Positions 20,631 through 29,337 of a stretch of DNA of 64,000 nucleotides are shown one piece after another. The stretch comes from CAVYYW01 sp963772845 (GTDB lineage Bacteria > Bacillota > Bacilli > Bacillales > Sporolactobacillaceae): NCBI GenBank assembly GCA_963772845.1, contig CAVYYW010000016.1:169626-233625 (forward strand), given 5' to 3'. The stretch's first letter is position 1. Each line of letters opens with the position of its first letter. The notes beneath the pieces were generated by a model. It saw only the letters and a program-made list of their open reading frames with translations. It made no database searches and was not told where the DNA came from. Both the position numbers and the translations under genes were made by a program.

Positions 20631-21401
20631 ATGTTATTTGATACCCACACTCATATAAATGCAGAAGATTATAAGGATGACTTTCAGGAAATGCTTTCAC
20701 GAGCTGGAGAAGCCGGTGTTGAGCAGATGCTGGTTGTCGGTTTTGACCATCCAACGATTAAACGGGCCATGCAGATTGTGGAGCAGTATGAAAATTTCTA
20801 TGCTGCAGTAGGTTGGCATCCCGTTGATGCGATTGATATGACAGATGCGGATCTGGACTGGATCCGTGAGTTGTCTGGTCATCCTAAAGTGGTTGCGCTT
20901 GGAGAAATGGGACTGGATTACCACTGGGATAAATCGCCTGCAGAAATTCAGCAGGATGTCTTCAGGCGTCAGATACGTCTGGCGAAAGAAGTTGGTCTTC
21001 CTATAGTGATTCATAATCGGGAAGCAACTCAAGACATTTTAACCATCCTTAAGGAAGAACGGGCTGGAGAGATTGGCGGAATCATGCATTGCTTCAGTGA
21101 TGACTGGGCGTCCGCAAAGGAATTTATAGATCTCGGTTTTCATATTGGAATCGGAGGACCCGTCACCTTTAAAAATGCTCAGCTTCCGAAAGAAGTGGCT
21201 AGCCAGGTACCAATTGACCGGTTACTTGTTGAAACCGATTGTCCGTATCTAAGTCCTCACCCTTTTCGTGGAAAACGAAATGAACCGGCCCGAGTTAAGT
21301 TGGTAGCAGAAAAAATTGCAGAACTTCGGGGCCTATCTTATGAAGAATTAACCCGGAAAACCTTCGACAATGCCTGCCAATTATTCGGACTGACGAAGTA
21401 G
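20631..21401 (+). CDS. yabD: TatD family metal-dependent hydrolase/DNase (YabD)
   Basis: TatD-type TIM-barrel metal hydrolase, 256 aa. Metal ligands are visible: DTHTHIN (4-10), E in GEMGLDYHWD, H in VIHNREA, H in GIMHCFSDD and D in VETDCPYL. Family members are 3'-5' DNases or metal-dependent hydrolases; the true substrate here is not known. The ATG at 20631 follows AGGAGAG. An in-frame upstream ATG has no ribosome-binding site. It is intact, although the genes on both sides are frameshifted. Confidence 0.92.
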   Translation: MLFDTHTHINAEDYKDDFQEMLSRAGEAGVEQMLVVGFDHPTIKRAMQIVEQYENFYAAVGWHPVDAIDMTDADLDWIRELSGHPKVVALGEMGLDYHWDKSPAEIQQDVFRRQIRLAKEVGLPIVIHNREATQDILTILKEERAGEIGGIMHCFSDDWASAKEFIDLGFHIGIGGPVTFKNAQLPKEVASQVPIDRLLVETDCPYLSPHPFRGKRNEPARVKLVAEKIAELRGLSYEELTRKTFDNACQLFGLTK

Positions 21402-21608
21402 AAACGACAGGTGAACCTGACAAATTCCCATTTCAATCGCCTGAATCCCTTATTTAAGAGTGAAGGGACATGAAATGTGTCGATAGAAATTGCTTTTCAC
21501 ATAGGAATGGGATCGATATAATGGGCAAATCCGGTCCATGAGAGATTTATTTGTAAGATTTTAAAAGAATGAAGACGATACAATTTTTTTAGAAAAAGGA
21601 GAGATTCG

Positions 21609-22863
21609 ATGCAGCAGCAGGTGAAACGTCTTTTAGAAAATAAAAAGACAACAATTGCCCTCTTATCTTTTGTCGTGGTTACAGTCGTTATATGTTTGAC
21701 GGCATACCAATCAACGTTAAAGAATGTAAAACTCGTTGAAAACGGCAAAGTGAAAGACGTGCAGACACACGCTGAAACAGTGAATGACTTATTGAAAAAC
21801 CAAGGGATATCTTTAAAGGCGCATGATAAAGTGACACCGGCAAAAGACGAGAAATTAAAGAATCAAATGAAGGTTGAGTATGATCAGGCTAAGAAAATAC
21901 AACTTTACCCTAAAAGGTAAAAAACAATCAGTCTGGACGACGGCTGATACGGTTCAAGATTTTTTTAATACGCATCACATTGCGATAAAAGCTCATGATC
22001 AGATGAGTCCCGCCCCGACAAAGGCGATCACTTCTGGCATGTCTGTCGTTTATAACCCAAGCTTTCAAATTAATGTTCATGTGGGCAAGAAGAACAGGAT
22101 GGTTTGGACGCATAAAATGACAGTAGGAGAGTTCCTCAAACAGAATGATATTTCTTTAACCAAGGATGATCAGATCTCTCCGGCCCAAAAAGAAACAATT
22201 ACACCGCAAACAAATGTGACGGTGATACGTGTTAAAAAGGTCAGTGACGTGAAGAAAGTGCCGCTTAAGGTGAAAACAGTTACCAGAAAAAGTGATCAGC
22301 TGGCAAAAGGCAAGAAAAAGGTTCTTTCTGACGGTAAACAAGGTGTGGCAGAAAAGCATTATAAAGTCACCTATAAGAACGGAAAGGAAGTCTCGCGCCA
22401 CTATGTGGGACAAACCGTGCTAAAGAAAAGCACAAGCAGAATCGTTGCTTTAGGCACAAAAGAACCAAAAACCGAGCCTGTCAGCCAAATTCAAACGGCG
22501 GAGCCCAAAAGCACGGCTTCACATATTGAACCGATGTCAGCACCAGCTCCAAGCGCAGCGCATCACGATCAGGCTAAAACGTTTTATGTGAACAGCACCG
22601 CCTATACAGCCAATTGCTCCGGCTGTTCAGGACACACGACGACAGGCATTAATTTAAAAGCTCATCCTAATGCAAAAGTTATAGCGGTGGATCCAAGTGT
22701 GATTCCTCTTGGCTCGAAGGTATATGTGGAAGGCTACGGTTATGCTGTAGCGGGTGACACTGGCGGAGCTATTGGAGGGCACAAAATTGATGTTTTCTTT
22801 TCCTCTAAATCAGCCGCATACTCGTGGGGCTCACGACGTGTGAAAGTTAAGGTCATAAACTAA
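21609..22863 (+). pseudogene. yabE: YabE-like cell-wall protein (DUF348/G5/3D), frameshifted
   Basis: Secreted cell-wall protein of the YabE/Rpf-like type. An N-terminal membrane anchor (about 14-34), three DUF348 repeats, a G5 domain with KVKTVTRKS, and a C-terminal 3D catalytic domain with DTGGAIGGHKIDVFF are all recognisable. Reading breaks at 21904-21906, where CTTT stands for CTT. The first frame (104 aa) stops at 21920 and the second runs to 22863. Deleting one T gives 417 aa, close to the B. subtilis length. The family acts on peptidoglycan. The break may be a sequencing error; the rest of the second frame shows no decay. Confidence 0.85.
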
Positions 22864-22884
22864 TTAAGATAAAGGAACAGTAAA

Positions 22885-22913
22885 AGAAGTACAGAAAAAC
22901 TGTACTTCTTTTT
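22885..22913 (+). terminator. yabE terminator
   Basis: AGAAGTACAG-AAAAA-CTGTACTTCT hairpin followed by T residues, 22 nt after the yabE stop. Confidence 0.85.
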
Positions 22914-22973
22914 GCGTGATGACGTTTTGCGGTATGATAAGCTAAAATAAAAAGAAATGGCAGTGGAGGATCT

Positions 22974-23535
22974 ATGATTATTAAGGAAATTATCGTAGTG
23001 GAAGGAAAAAGCGATACTCAGGCAATTAACAGAGCCGTTAAAGCAGATACAATTGAAACCAATGGATCAGCAATCAGCCCCGCCATCATAGAAGCCATTC
23101 GTCATGCTCAGGCGAAACGCGGAGTGATCATATTTACAGATCCGGATTTTCCTGGTGAAAAGATCAGAAAGACGATCGTGGCACAAGTCCCGAATTGTAA
23201 GCATGCTTTTTTGACGCGTGATGAAGCAAGAGGGAAAGAAACGGATAGTTTGGGTATCGAGCATGCTTCAAACAAAGTCATTCAGGAAGCACTTCAACAC
23301 GTTTATACACAATCAGAGGTTACACCCGAGCTTATTTCAGCCGAACTGCTGATGGCATACGGTTTAATAGGCGGCAAGAAGGCAAGGGAGCGCCGGGAAA
23401 AATTAGGGGAACGGCTGAAAGATTGGTTATACGAATGCCAAACAGCTTTATAAAAGATTAAAAATGTTTCAAATCGCTGAAACCGAATTTGTTTCAGCTA
23501 TTGAAGACGTGATCCAGGAGGAAAATCATGAATAA
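22974..23535 (+). CDS. rnmV: Ribonuclease M5, frameshifted near the C terminus
   Basis: RNase M5 (YabF) matures 5S rRNA. The Toprim domain is clear: VVEGKSDT near the start, then DPDFPGEKIRKT (about 56-67), and EHAS. As read the frame stops at 23453 with 159 aa. Removing the G at 23421 (AAAGATTGG to AAAATTGG) restores the family sequence KIGYTNAKQLYKRLKMFQ and extends it to a stop at 23535. That gives 186 aa, exactly the B. subtilis length, overlapping ksgA by 8 nt as conserved neighbours do. A sequencing error is likely. Confidence 0.88.
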
Positions 23536-24397
23536 AAGAGTCTCTTCACCTAGAACCACTCAGGATATTTTAAAGACCCATCAATTTAAAATGAAAAAAA
23601 GCCTAGGGCAGAACTTCCTGATTGATGAAAATATATTAACAAATATCGTTGGTGCAGCGGAAGTCACACCAGAAGATTATGTGATTGAAATTGGACCTGG
23701 TATTGGTGCATTGACTCAGGTCCTTGCGCAGCAGGCAAAACAGGTGCTGGCTCTGGAAATCGATCAGCGTCTGCAGCCTATCCTTGATGAAACGCTTGCG
23801 GAATTTGAGAATGTTTCAGTTGTTTTTGAAGATGTTCTGAAGGCGGATTTGAAGAGAATTATTGCTGAGCATTTTCCGGAAAACGCTAATATCACCGTTG
23901 TTGCGAACCTTCCCTATTATGTAACGACCCCTATTCTAATGAAGCTGTTAACAGAAGAGCTTCCTGTTCGAAGTATCGTGGTAATGATTCAAAAGGAAGT
24001 GGCTGAACGTCTTGAAGCAGCACCAGGGCAGAAAAGCTATGGTTCATTGTCAATAGCGGTTCAATATGTGGCAGATCCTGAAATTGTCATGACGGTGCCG
24101 AAGACCGTATTTATTCCACAGCCTAATGTTGATTCAGCCGTCATTCGATTACTCGTTCGCGAAAAGAAAAAAGTGACAGTTAAAAATGAAGCGTTTTTTT
24201 ACCGTGTAGTCAGAGAGAGCTTTGCTCAGCGTCGTAAAACGCTATTAAATAATTTACTGAATAACCTCGTTAAGAAACAGGATAAAGAAGAATTAACCGA
24301 AAAACTTTTGCAAATTGGGATCGATCCGAAGCGTCGGGGAGAAACATTGACGATTGAAGAATTTGGCCGTCTAAGCGACGTTCTTTACGCTGAATGA
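23528..24397 (+). CDS. ksgA: 16S rRNA dimethyladenosine transferase KsgA
   Basis: KsgA/RsmA, 289 aa, dimethylates A1518 and A1519 of 16S rRNA. QNFLID (28-33), the SAM motif EIGPGIGALT (54-63) and the catalytic NLPYY (about 127-131) are all present. AGGAGG lies 6 nt before the ATG. It follows rnmV directly, as in B. subtilis, linking two rRNA-maturation activities in one transcript. Confidence 0.96.
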   Translation: MNKRVSSPRTTQDILKTHQFKMKKSLGQNFLIDENILTNIVGAAEVTPEDYVIEIGPGIGALTQVLAQQAKQVLALEIDQRLQPILDETLAEFENVSVVFEDVLKADLKRIIAEHFPENANITVVANLPYYVTTPILMKLLTEELPVRSIVVMIQKEVAERLEAAPGQKSYGSLSIAVQYVADPEIVMTVPKTVFIPQPNVDSAVIRLLVREKKKVTVKNEAFFYRVVRESFAQRRKTLLNNLLNNLVKKQDKEELTEKLLQIGIDPKRRGETLTIEEFGRLSDVLYAE

Positions 24398-24515
24398 TAT
24401 CCGATCACTCGCTTGGTTTTTGCTTCATACCCTTCATATCTGACAGGCTGGCTGCATAAGATGAAAAGAAGCTTAAAAAAGCATTGTTAGCGTTTGGGTG
24501 ATGAGGAGGTCCAGG

Positions 24516-25391
24516 ATGAATATACAGGTCGGAGATTATGTCGGCCGTCTCTCCTATTCCTGTGATGTATGCTTCAGGGTGGTTCGTTTCAATGAAAAAG
24601 AAAGGACGGCTGAATTAACTGGTCAGCAGCTCAGGCTGTGTGCGGACGCCCCGGTTGATGATCTCGTTCTTCTAACAGAGGAGCACCTGAGGGAAGAGGA
24701 AGAGATGCAGAAGGAACGTGAAGCTCATTCTTGCCGGCTTTTTCGTCAGGACTATCAGAAGATAAAATTAAAAAGAGATTATACGGCAACCAATGGTTAT
24801 CGGTCAACGGGCGGGTATTTTGAAATGCCGGGCAGAGTATTACATATAGACGGTGATGCTTACTATCTAAAAAAATGCCTTAAGGTATACGAAAAATTAG
24901 ATGTGCCCGTATTGGGGAAATATATGAAGGAAGAAGAAATGCCCGAGCTTGTTCCGAACCTTGTGCGCCATATACGACCTGATATTCTGGTATTAACCGG
25001 CCACGATGCCTATATGAAAAACAAAGGCGATGAGGATGACCTGAAAGCGTATCGCCATTCTGCTCACTTTATCAGAACGGTCAAGGAAGTCAGGTATCTT
25101 TTTCCGCATCTTGATCATCCGGTTATTTTTGCGGGAGCCTGTCAATCTCATTTCGAAAAGCTGATTAGGGCGGGATCCAATTTTGCCAGTTCTCCGACAC
25201 GTATTAATATTCATGCGCTTGATCCGGTTTATTTAGTTGCTAAAATAAGTTTCACTTCTTTTACTGAAAGTGTGAATGTCTGGGACGTGCTTCGACATAC
25301 TTTGGCAGGAGAAGACGGCTTAGGAGGCATTGAAAGCAAAGGGATATTAAGGACAGGAATGCCTTATCCAGACCGAAAAGACTTTAAATAA
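24516..25391 (+). CDS. yabG: Sporulation-specific protease YabG
   Basis: YabG, 291 aa, is a sporulation cysteine protease that processes spore coat proteins such as SafA and the GerQ/SpoIVA group. The N-terminal segment MNIQVGDYVGRLSY and the central LVLTGHDAY and FAGACQSHFE stretches are family signatures; the latter holds the likely catalytic Cys and His. The ATG at 24516 has GAGGAGGT upstream, which decides it over a longer in-frame start. Length matches B. subtilis. Expression should be in the mother cell. Confidence 0.93.
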   Translation: MNIQVGDYVGRLSYSCDVCFRVVRFNEKERTAELTGQQLRLCADAPVDDLVLLTEEHLREEEEMQKEREAHSCRLFRQDYQKIKLKRDYTATNGYRSTGGYFEMPGRVLHIDGDAYYLKKCLKVYEKLDVPVLGKYMKEEEMPELVPNLVRHIRPDILVLTGHDAYMKNKGDEDDLKAYRHSAHFIRTVKEVRYLFPHLDHPVIFAGACQSHFEKLIRAGSNFASSPTRINIHALDPVYLVAKISFTSFTESVNVWDVLRHTLAGEDGLGGIESKGILRTGMPYPDRKDFK

Positions 25392-25448
25392 AGCCTTTTG
25401 CATAATTAACCGGCTATAGCATATACTATATTCATTGAGCTTAATACG

Positions 25449-25528
25449 TTGACAACATCATTTAAATCTTGGTATAATTCAATATTTTCACCGTTAATTT
25501 GACATAATACGCTGAATGATGTTATAAT
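25449..25528 (+). promoter_or_regulatory. Tandem veg promoters
   Basis: Two sigma-A promoters: TTGACA (25449-25454), 18-bp spacer, TATAAT (25473-25478); and TTGACA (25499-25504), 18-bp spacer, TATAAT (25523-25528). Near-consensus elements fit the known high expression of veg. Confidence 0.85.
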
Positions 25529-25553
25529 TTGGTTAAGCGAGGTGGGTTGTTAT

Positions 25554-25811
25554 ATGGGAAAAACCATAAATGATATCAAATGCGCTTTAGATGAAAGGGT
25601 CGGCAAACGTTTAGCTTTGAAAGCAAACGGAGGCAGACGCAAAACAATTGAACGCGAAGGCGTCCTGGAAGAAACCTATCCAGCCGTATTTATTGTTAAA
25701 CTTGATGAAGATACCAACGCTTATGAACGTGTATCTTACAGCTATACGGATGTATTAACTGAATCAGTTGAAATAACCTTCCTTGAGGAAGTTGCAGCAA
25801 GCGGGCAGTAG
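25554..25811 (+). CDS. veg: Veg protein
   Basis: Veg, 85 aa, a small conserved protein of low-GC Gram-positives that stimulates biofilm matrix genes through SinR in B. subtilis. MGKTINDIKCALDERVGKR at the N terminus and EREGVLEETYPAVFIVKLDE in the middle are diagnostic. GAGGTGG precedes the ATG. The gene has its own strong tandem promoters and its own terminator. Confidence 0.93.
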   Translation: MGKTINDIKCALDERVGKRLALKANGGRRKTIEREGVLEETYPAVFIVKLDEDTNAYERVSYSYTDVLTESVEITFLEEVAASGQ

Positions 25812-25835
25812 ACATTTTGTCATACTGCTTTTTTT
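25805..25835 (+). terminator. veg terminator
   Basis: GCAGTAGAC-ATTTT-GTCATACTGC hairpin followed by seven T, overlapping the veg stop. Confidence 0.8.
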
Positions 25836-26118
25836 ATATTTCAAGAATGTTCAGCTTCGCTAAAGCGAGAAAGCAGAATAAAGTACTAAAAGAGTGTGCC
25901 TATGTTTCAGCTTCACTCAAACTTGGCACAAGCCTGCAATGATGGTTGCTCAAGCAGCTGGCTTGCAACTAGAGCTTCCGGCACTAAAGACTTGGCGAAA
26001 GCCAAGTTTTCTTTATGCCTTTTCAACCTGCAAACAAGCATGGATTAATTAACCGGTTCAGGAAAGCTGTATGAGGCCGCCCCTTTGCGTTATATTACAT
26101 ATTATCCCCTTCCTCACA
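25836..26118. other. veg-sspF intergenic with a free-standing hairpin
   Basis: No gene. A perfect ACTTGGC-GAAA-GCCAAGT hairpin (25989-26006 region) followed by TTTCTTT lies about 170 nt after the veg terminator. It could end a small RNA, but no promoter is clear. Confidence 0.4.
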
Positions 26119-26125
26119 CATACTA
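26119..26125 (+). promoter_or_regulatory. sigma-G-type -10 for sspF
   Basis: CATACTA, 35 nt before the sspF start, matches the sigma-G -10. The -35 region is poor. sspF-type genes are expressed in the forespore. Confidence 0.55.
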
Positions 26126-26159
26126 AACTTACTCGATGTGTGAAAGGAGTTGGCTTTAT

Positions 26160-26348
26160 ATGTCCAGAAAGCGAAGCATCATGTCCGACGCTTTTAAAGA
26201 AGAGCTGGCGAAAGAACTGGGTTTTTATGATACCGTCCAAAAGGAAGGCTGGGGCGGCATTAAAGCCCGCGATGCAGGGAATATGGTAAAACGAGCCATA
26301 GAAATAGCTGAACGGCAAATGAAAGAGTCCAATACACCCTCACATTGA
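26160..26348 (+). CDS. sspF: Small acid-soluble spore protein SspF (alpha/beta-type)
   Basis: SspF, 62 aa, a minor alpha/beta-type SASP that coats spore DNA. MSRKRSIMSDAFKEELAKEL and GWGGIKARDAGNMVKRAIEIAE are the two conserved DNA-binding regions. The ATG at 26160 has AAAGGAG upstream; a longer in-frame start is rejected. The GPR cleavage region differs from that of major SASPs, as in B. subtilis SspF. Order veg-sspF-ispE is conserved. Confidence 0.95.
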   Translation: MSRKRSIMSDAFKEELAKELGFYDTVQKEGWGGIKARDAGNMVKRAIEIAERQMKESNTPSH

Positions 26349-26360
26349 GTGAATGATTTA

Positions 26361-26390
26361 AAGCCAGAGCCTAGTGCTCTGGCTTTTTTA
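26361..26390 (+). terminator. sspF terminator
   Basis: AAGCCAGAG ... CTCTGGCTT hairpin with a T tract. Confidence 0.85.
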
Positions 26391-26572
26391 AACGTTTGAT
26401 ACGACCCAAGCTGTTTGTAGCCAAGCCTTGATGAAAAGGGGTTTTAAATCCGTTTAAAATAAACAATAGTTAAACATAAATGAAGGTAGCCTTGTGCTAT
26501 TGCTGTTTAAGTTTTATCATACAATAAGATAATAATATTAAAGAACGTCTTTCGTATAAGTGAGGGAATTAA

Positions 26573-27448
26573 GTGAGAGTAACTGAGAAAGCACCTGCTA
26601 AAATAAATCTGTCTTTAGATGTTCTTAGAAAACGTGAAGACGGCTATCATGATGTCCATATGGCAATGACGACAGTCGACTTGGCGGATCGGGTCGAGTG
26701 TGAGGAAAACGAAAACGGCAGCGATGGGATTATCATTCGCTCAACCGCTTCATTTGTACCAGAAGATAAGCGGAATTTTGCATACCAGGCAGCGAAAATA
26801 ATTAAAGACCGTTATAAAATTAAAACAGGATTGACCATTACCATTTCAAAAGAAATCCCGGTAGCTGCTGGGTTAGCTGGAGGGAGCAGTGATGCGGCTG
26901 CAACCATCCGCGCATTAAACAAGCTGTGGAAGCTGAAAATGAGCGTACATGACATGTACAGTGTCGCTGAACAGATTGGTTCGGATGTTTCATTTTGTGT
27001 AACGGGCGGCACTGCAGTTGCCACCGGTCGCGGGGAAAAGATCCTTCCAATAAGCACTCCGCCATCATGCTGGGTTGTATTGGCAAAGCCGGCGGTTTCG
27101 GTTTCGACTGCAGATATTTATAAAGCGCTCGACATCGATCGTGCTGTTCATCCTGATGTAAATGGCATGGTTGAGGCGATCGAAGCGCAGGATTTTGAGA
27201 AAATGTGCAAGCTTCTTGGCAACAGTCTAGAATCGGTCACACCACATAAAGTTCCGGAAGTTTCTCAGATAAAAAATCAAATGATAAAAATGGGCGCTGA
27301 GGGAGTCTTGATGAGTGGAAGCGGACCAACAGTGTTCGGCTTAACGCAATATGACTCCAAGGTACAGCGCATCTGCAACAGTCTAAAAGGGTTTTGTCCG
27401 AACGTTTATGCTGTCAGACTGTGGGGACAAAAAGAGATCCTTGAATAA
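26573..27448 (+). CDS. ispE: 4-diphosphocytidyl-2-C-methyl-D-erythritol kinase
   Basis: IspE, 291 aa, phosphorylates CDP-methylerythritol in the MEP pathway to isoprenoids. The GHMP-kinase ATP motif PVAAGLAGGSSDAA is at 96-109, the catalytic Lys at K10 (APAKINL), and the C-terminal MSGSGPTVFG glycine motif is present. GTG start with GTGAGGGA upstream. It precedes purR as in B. subtilis. Confidence 0.95.
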   Translation: MRVTEKAPAKINLSLDVLRKREDGYHDVHMAMTTVDLADRVECEENENGSDGIIIRSTASFVPEDKRNFAYQAAKIIKDRYKIKTGLTITISKEIPVAAGLAGGSSDAAATIRALNKLWKLKMSVHDMYSVAEQIGSDVSFCVTGGTAVATGRGEKILPISTPPSCWVVLAKPAVSVSTADIYKALDIDRAVHPDVNGMVEAIEAQDFEKMCKLLGNSLESVTPHKVPEVSQIKNQMIKMGAEGVLMSGSGPTVFGLTQYDSKVQRICNSLKGFCPNVYAVRLWGQKEILE

Positions 27449-27501
27449 ATCCGTATGAAGGTGTAGAATCTACCTATAATATTCGGATCTGGAGGATTGT
27501 C

Positions 27502-28320
27502 ATGAAATTAAAGCGAAGCAGCAGGCTTGTCGATATGACAGGCTATCTTTTGCAGCACTCACATCAAATTATTTCGCTTACCTACTTTTCAGAGCGTTAT
27601 GAATCAGCCAAGTCTTCGATTAGTGAAGATCTTGGGATTATTAAAGAAAACTTTGAGACACAAGGGTATGGTCGGCTGGAAACAATCGCTGGTGCGTCAG
27701 GCGGAGTAAAATATCTCCCAATGATGGACGGGAATGAAGCGTCACTTTTTCTTAAAGATCTAGGAGAGCACCTTTCAGAAACGAATCGCCTTCTTCCTGG
27801 AGGTTATTTATACATGACTGACATTTTAGGTCAGCCAGGCTACATCAATGCTATTGGGCGGATGATTGCATCTCATTATGTTAATGCATCGATTGATGTG
27901 GTTATGACAATGGAAACGAAAGGAATACCGCTTGCTTATGCGGTTGCTTCCTACTTTAATGTGCCGGTAGTTATTGTGCGCCGCAGCAGTAAAGTCACTG
28001 AAGGGTCTACCGTAAGCATTAATTACATTTCTGGTTCTTTCAAAAGAATTCAAACAATGGTTCTTCCTAAGCGCAGCATGAAGGCAGGTTCCAGGGTACT
28101 GGTTATAGATGACTTTATGAAAGCCGGCGGGACGCTTAAAGGAATGAAAGCATTAATTGAAGAATTTGAAGCAGAAGTAGCAGGAACGGCGGTTTTTGTA
28201 GAGACAAAAGACGCCCGCTCTAAGCTTGTGGACGATTACGTTTCCTTACTGAAACTGAAAATGAACGATGATGACGCAACCTTTTCCATTGAAGAAGGCA
28301 GTATTTTTAATAATAAATAA
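27502..28320 (+). CDS. purR: Purine operon repressor PurR
   Basis: PurR of the Gram-positive type, 272 aa. A winged-helix DNA-binding domain (1-72) is fused to a phosphoribosyltransferase-like domain with the PRPP motif VLVIDDFMKAGGT (about 199-211). PRPP binding releases it from PurBox DNA. GGAGGATT precedes the ATG. It is followed after 19 nt by yabJ, an arrangement conserved with B. subtilis. Confidence 0.96.
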   Translation: MKLKRSSRLVDMTGYLLQHSHQIISLTYFSERYESAKSSISEDLGIIKENFETQGYGRLETIAGASGGVKYLPMMDGNEASLFLKDLGEHLSETNRLLPGGYLYMTDILGQPGYINAIGRMIASHYVNASIDVVMTMETKGIPLAYAVASYFNVPVVIVRRSSKVTEGSTVSINYISGSFKRIQTMVLPKRSMKAGSRVLVIDDFMKAGGTLKGMKALIEEFEAEVAGTAVFVETKDARSKLVDDYVSLLKLKMNDDDATFSIEEGSIFNNK

Positions 28321-28339
28321 CAGACGGGAGGAACGACCT

Positions 28340-28714
28340 GTGAGAACTACTCATACACAACAGGCACCAAAAGCAATTGGTCCTTACTCGCAAGGCGTTA
28401 TTGCTAATAATATTTTTTACAGTTCAGGGCAGATTCCTTTAAAACCGAATGGTGAACTGGCTGGAGAATCTTTGGAAGACCAGGTGCATCAGGTTTTTGC
28501 AAATTTAAAAGCGGTGCTTTCAAGCGCAGGCGCCTCACTCTCAACGGTTGTTAAAACAACGGTTTTTATAAAAGACATGGAGGATTTCCCTGAAATTAAC
28601 GATATATATGCCTCTTATTTCACGGATCATCTTCCTGCGCGATCCTGTATTGAAGTCTCCCGGCTTCCCAAGGACGTAAAGGTTGAGATAGAAGTTATTG
28701 CCCTTATAAAATAG
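28340..28714 (+). CDS. yabJ: RidA family enamine/imine deaminase YabJ
   Basis: YabJ, 124 aa, a RidA-type trimeric protein that hydrolyses reactive enamines and imines. GPYSQG near residue 17, KTTVFIKDM, and the substrate Arg in PARSCIEVSRLP are conserved. The GTG at 28340 has GGGAGGA 9 nt upstream; the longer frame overlapping purR is rejected. In B. subtilis it supports purine control and, with spoVG, biofilm and sporulation. Confidence 0.95.
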   Translation: MRTTHTQQAPKAIGPYSQGVIANNIFYSSGQIPLKPNGELAGESLEDQVHQVFANLKAVLSSAGASLSTVVKTTVFIKDMEDFPEINDIYASYFTDHLPARSCIEVSRLPKDVKVEIEVIALIK

Positions 28715-28759
28715 AATTGTTTCTTTTATCATAAAATATTTTGACTTTTTTTATTTTTT

Positions 28760-28795
28760 AGCAGGGATTTGCCTTTTTTTGTGGAATCCTTGTTA
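28760..28795 (+). promoter_or_regulatory. Possible sigma-H promoter of spoVG
   Basis: GCAGGGATTT followed about 10 nt later by GTGGAATCC resembles the sigma-H elements (RnAGGAwWW and RnnGAATww), with a T-rich upstream stretch. spoVG is a classical sigma-H gene. The spacing is a little short. Confidence 0.55.
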
Positions 28796-28832
28796 TAGTC
28801 TCTTATTTATGGTAAAAGGTGGTGCCTAAAAA

Positions 28833-29123
28833 ATGGAAGTAACAGATGTGAGATTACGCCGGGTCAATACTGATGGCAGAATGAAGGCTATCGCTTCGAT
28901 CACGATAGACAGTGAATTTGTAATTCATGATATTCGTGTCATCGATGGAAACAACGGAATGTTTGTCGCTATGCCAAGTAAGCGTACGCCAGATGGGGAG
29001 TTCCGTGACATAGCCCACCCGATTACGTCTAACACAAGAGAAAAAATACAGCAAGCCGTGTTAGATGAGTATCATCGTGTTGGTGAAGTCGAAGCTGCTT
29101 ATCAAGAAGCTGGAGCTTCTTAA
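28833..29123 (+). CDS. spoVG: RNA/DNA-binding regulator SpoVG
   Basis: SpoVG, 96 aa, a nucleic-acid-binding regulator affecting sporulation, division and virulence-type traits. MEVTDVRLRRVNTDGRMKAIASIT and FVAMPSKRTPDGEFRDIAHPI are the family core. AAAGGTGG lies before the ATG. It follows yabJ, and a terminator downstream separates it from glmU. Confidence 0.96.
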   Translation: MEVTDVRLRRVNTDGRMKAIASITIDSEFVIHDIRVIDGNNGMFVAMPSKRTPDGEFRDIAHPITSNTREKIQQAVLDEYHRVGEVEAAYQEAGAS

Positions 29124-29138
29124 TATGACATTGTGATG

Positions 29139-29180
29139 AAAAAAGAACTTGATCCAATAATTGGATTAAGTTCTTTTTTG
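29139..29180 (+). terminator. spoVG terminator
   Basis: AAAAGAACTTGATCCAAT ... ATTGGATTAAGTTCTTTT, a long near-perfect palindrome with a T tract. Confidence 0.9.
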
Positions 29181-29272
29181 TTTTGTAAACAAAAGGGTAC
29201 TTTTAATGAATTAACAGCATAATCAAGCGCTTACACGACCTTTGCGACAGGCATTAGAGAGTGGTCAAATCC

Positions 29273-29301
29273 TTGAAAAAAGGCTTGTTTTAGGCTATAG
29301 T
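29273..29301 (+). promoter_or_regulatory. glmU promoter
   Basis: TTGAAA (29273-29278), 17-bp spacer, TATAGT (29296-29301), 37 nt before the glmU start. Confidence 0.7.
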
Positions 29302-29337
29302 CATAAATGGATGAAAAGGTAAAGATGGAGGTTAATT

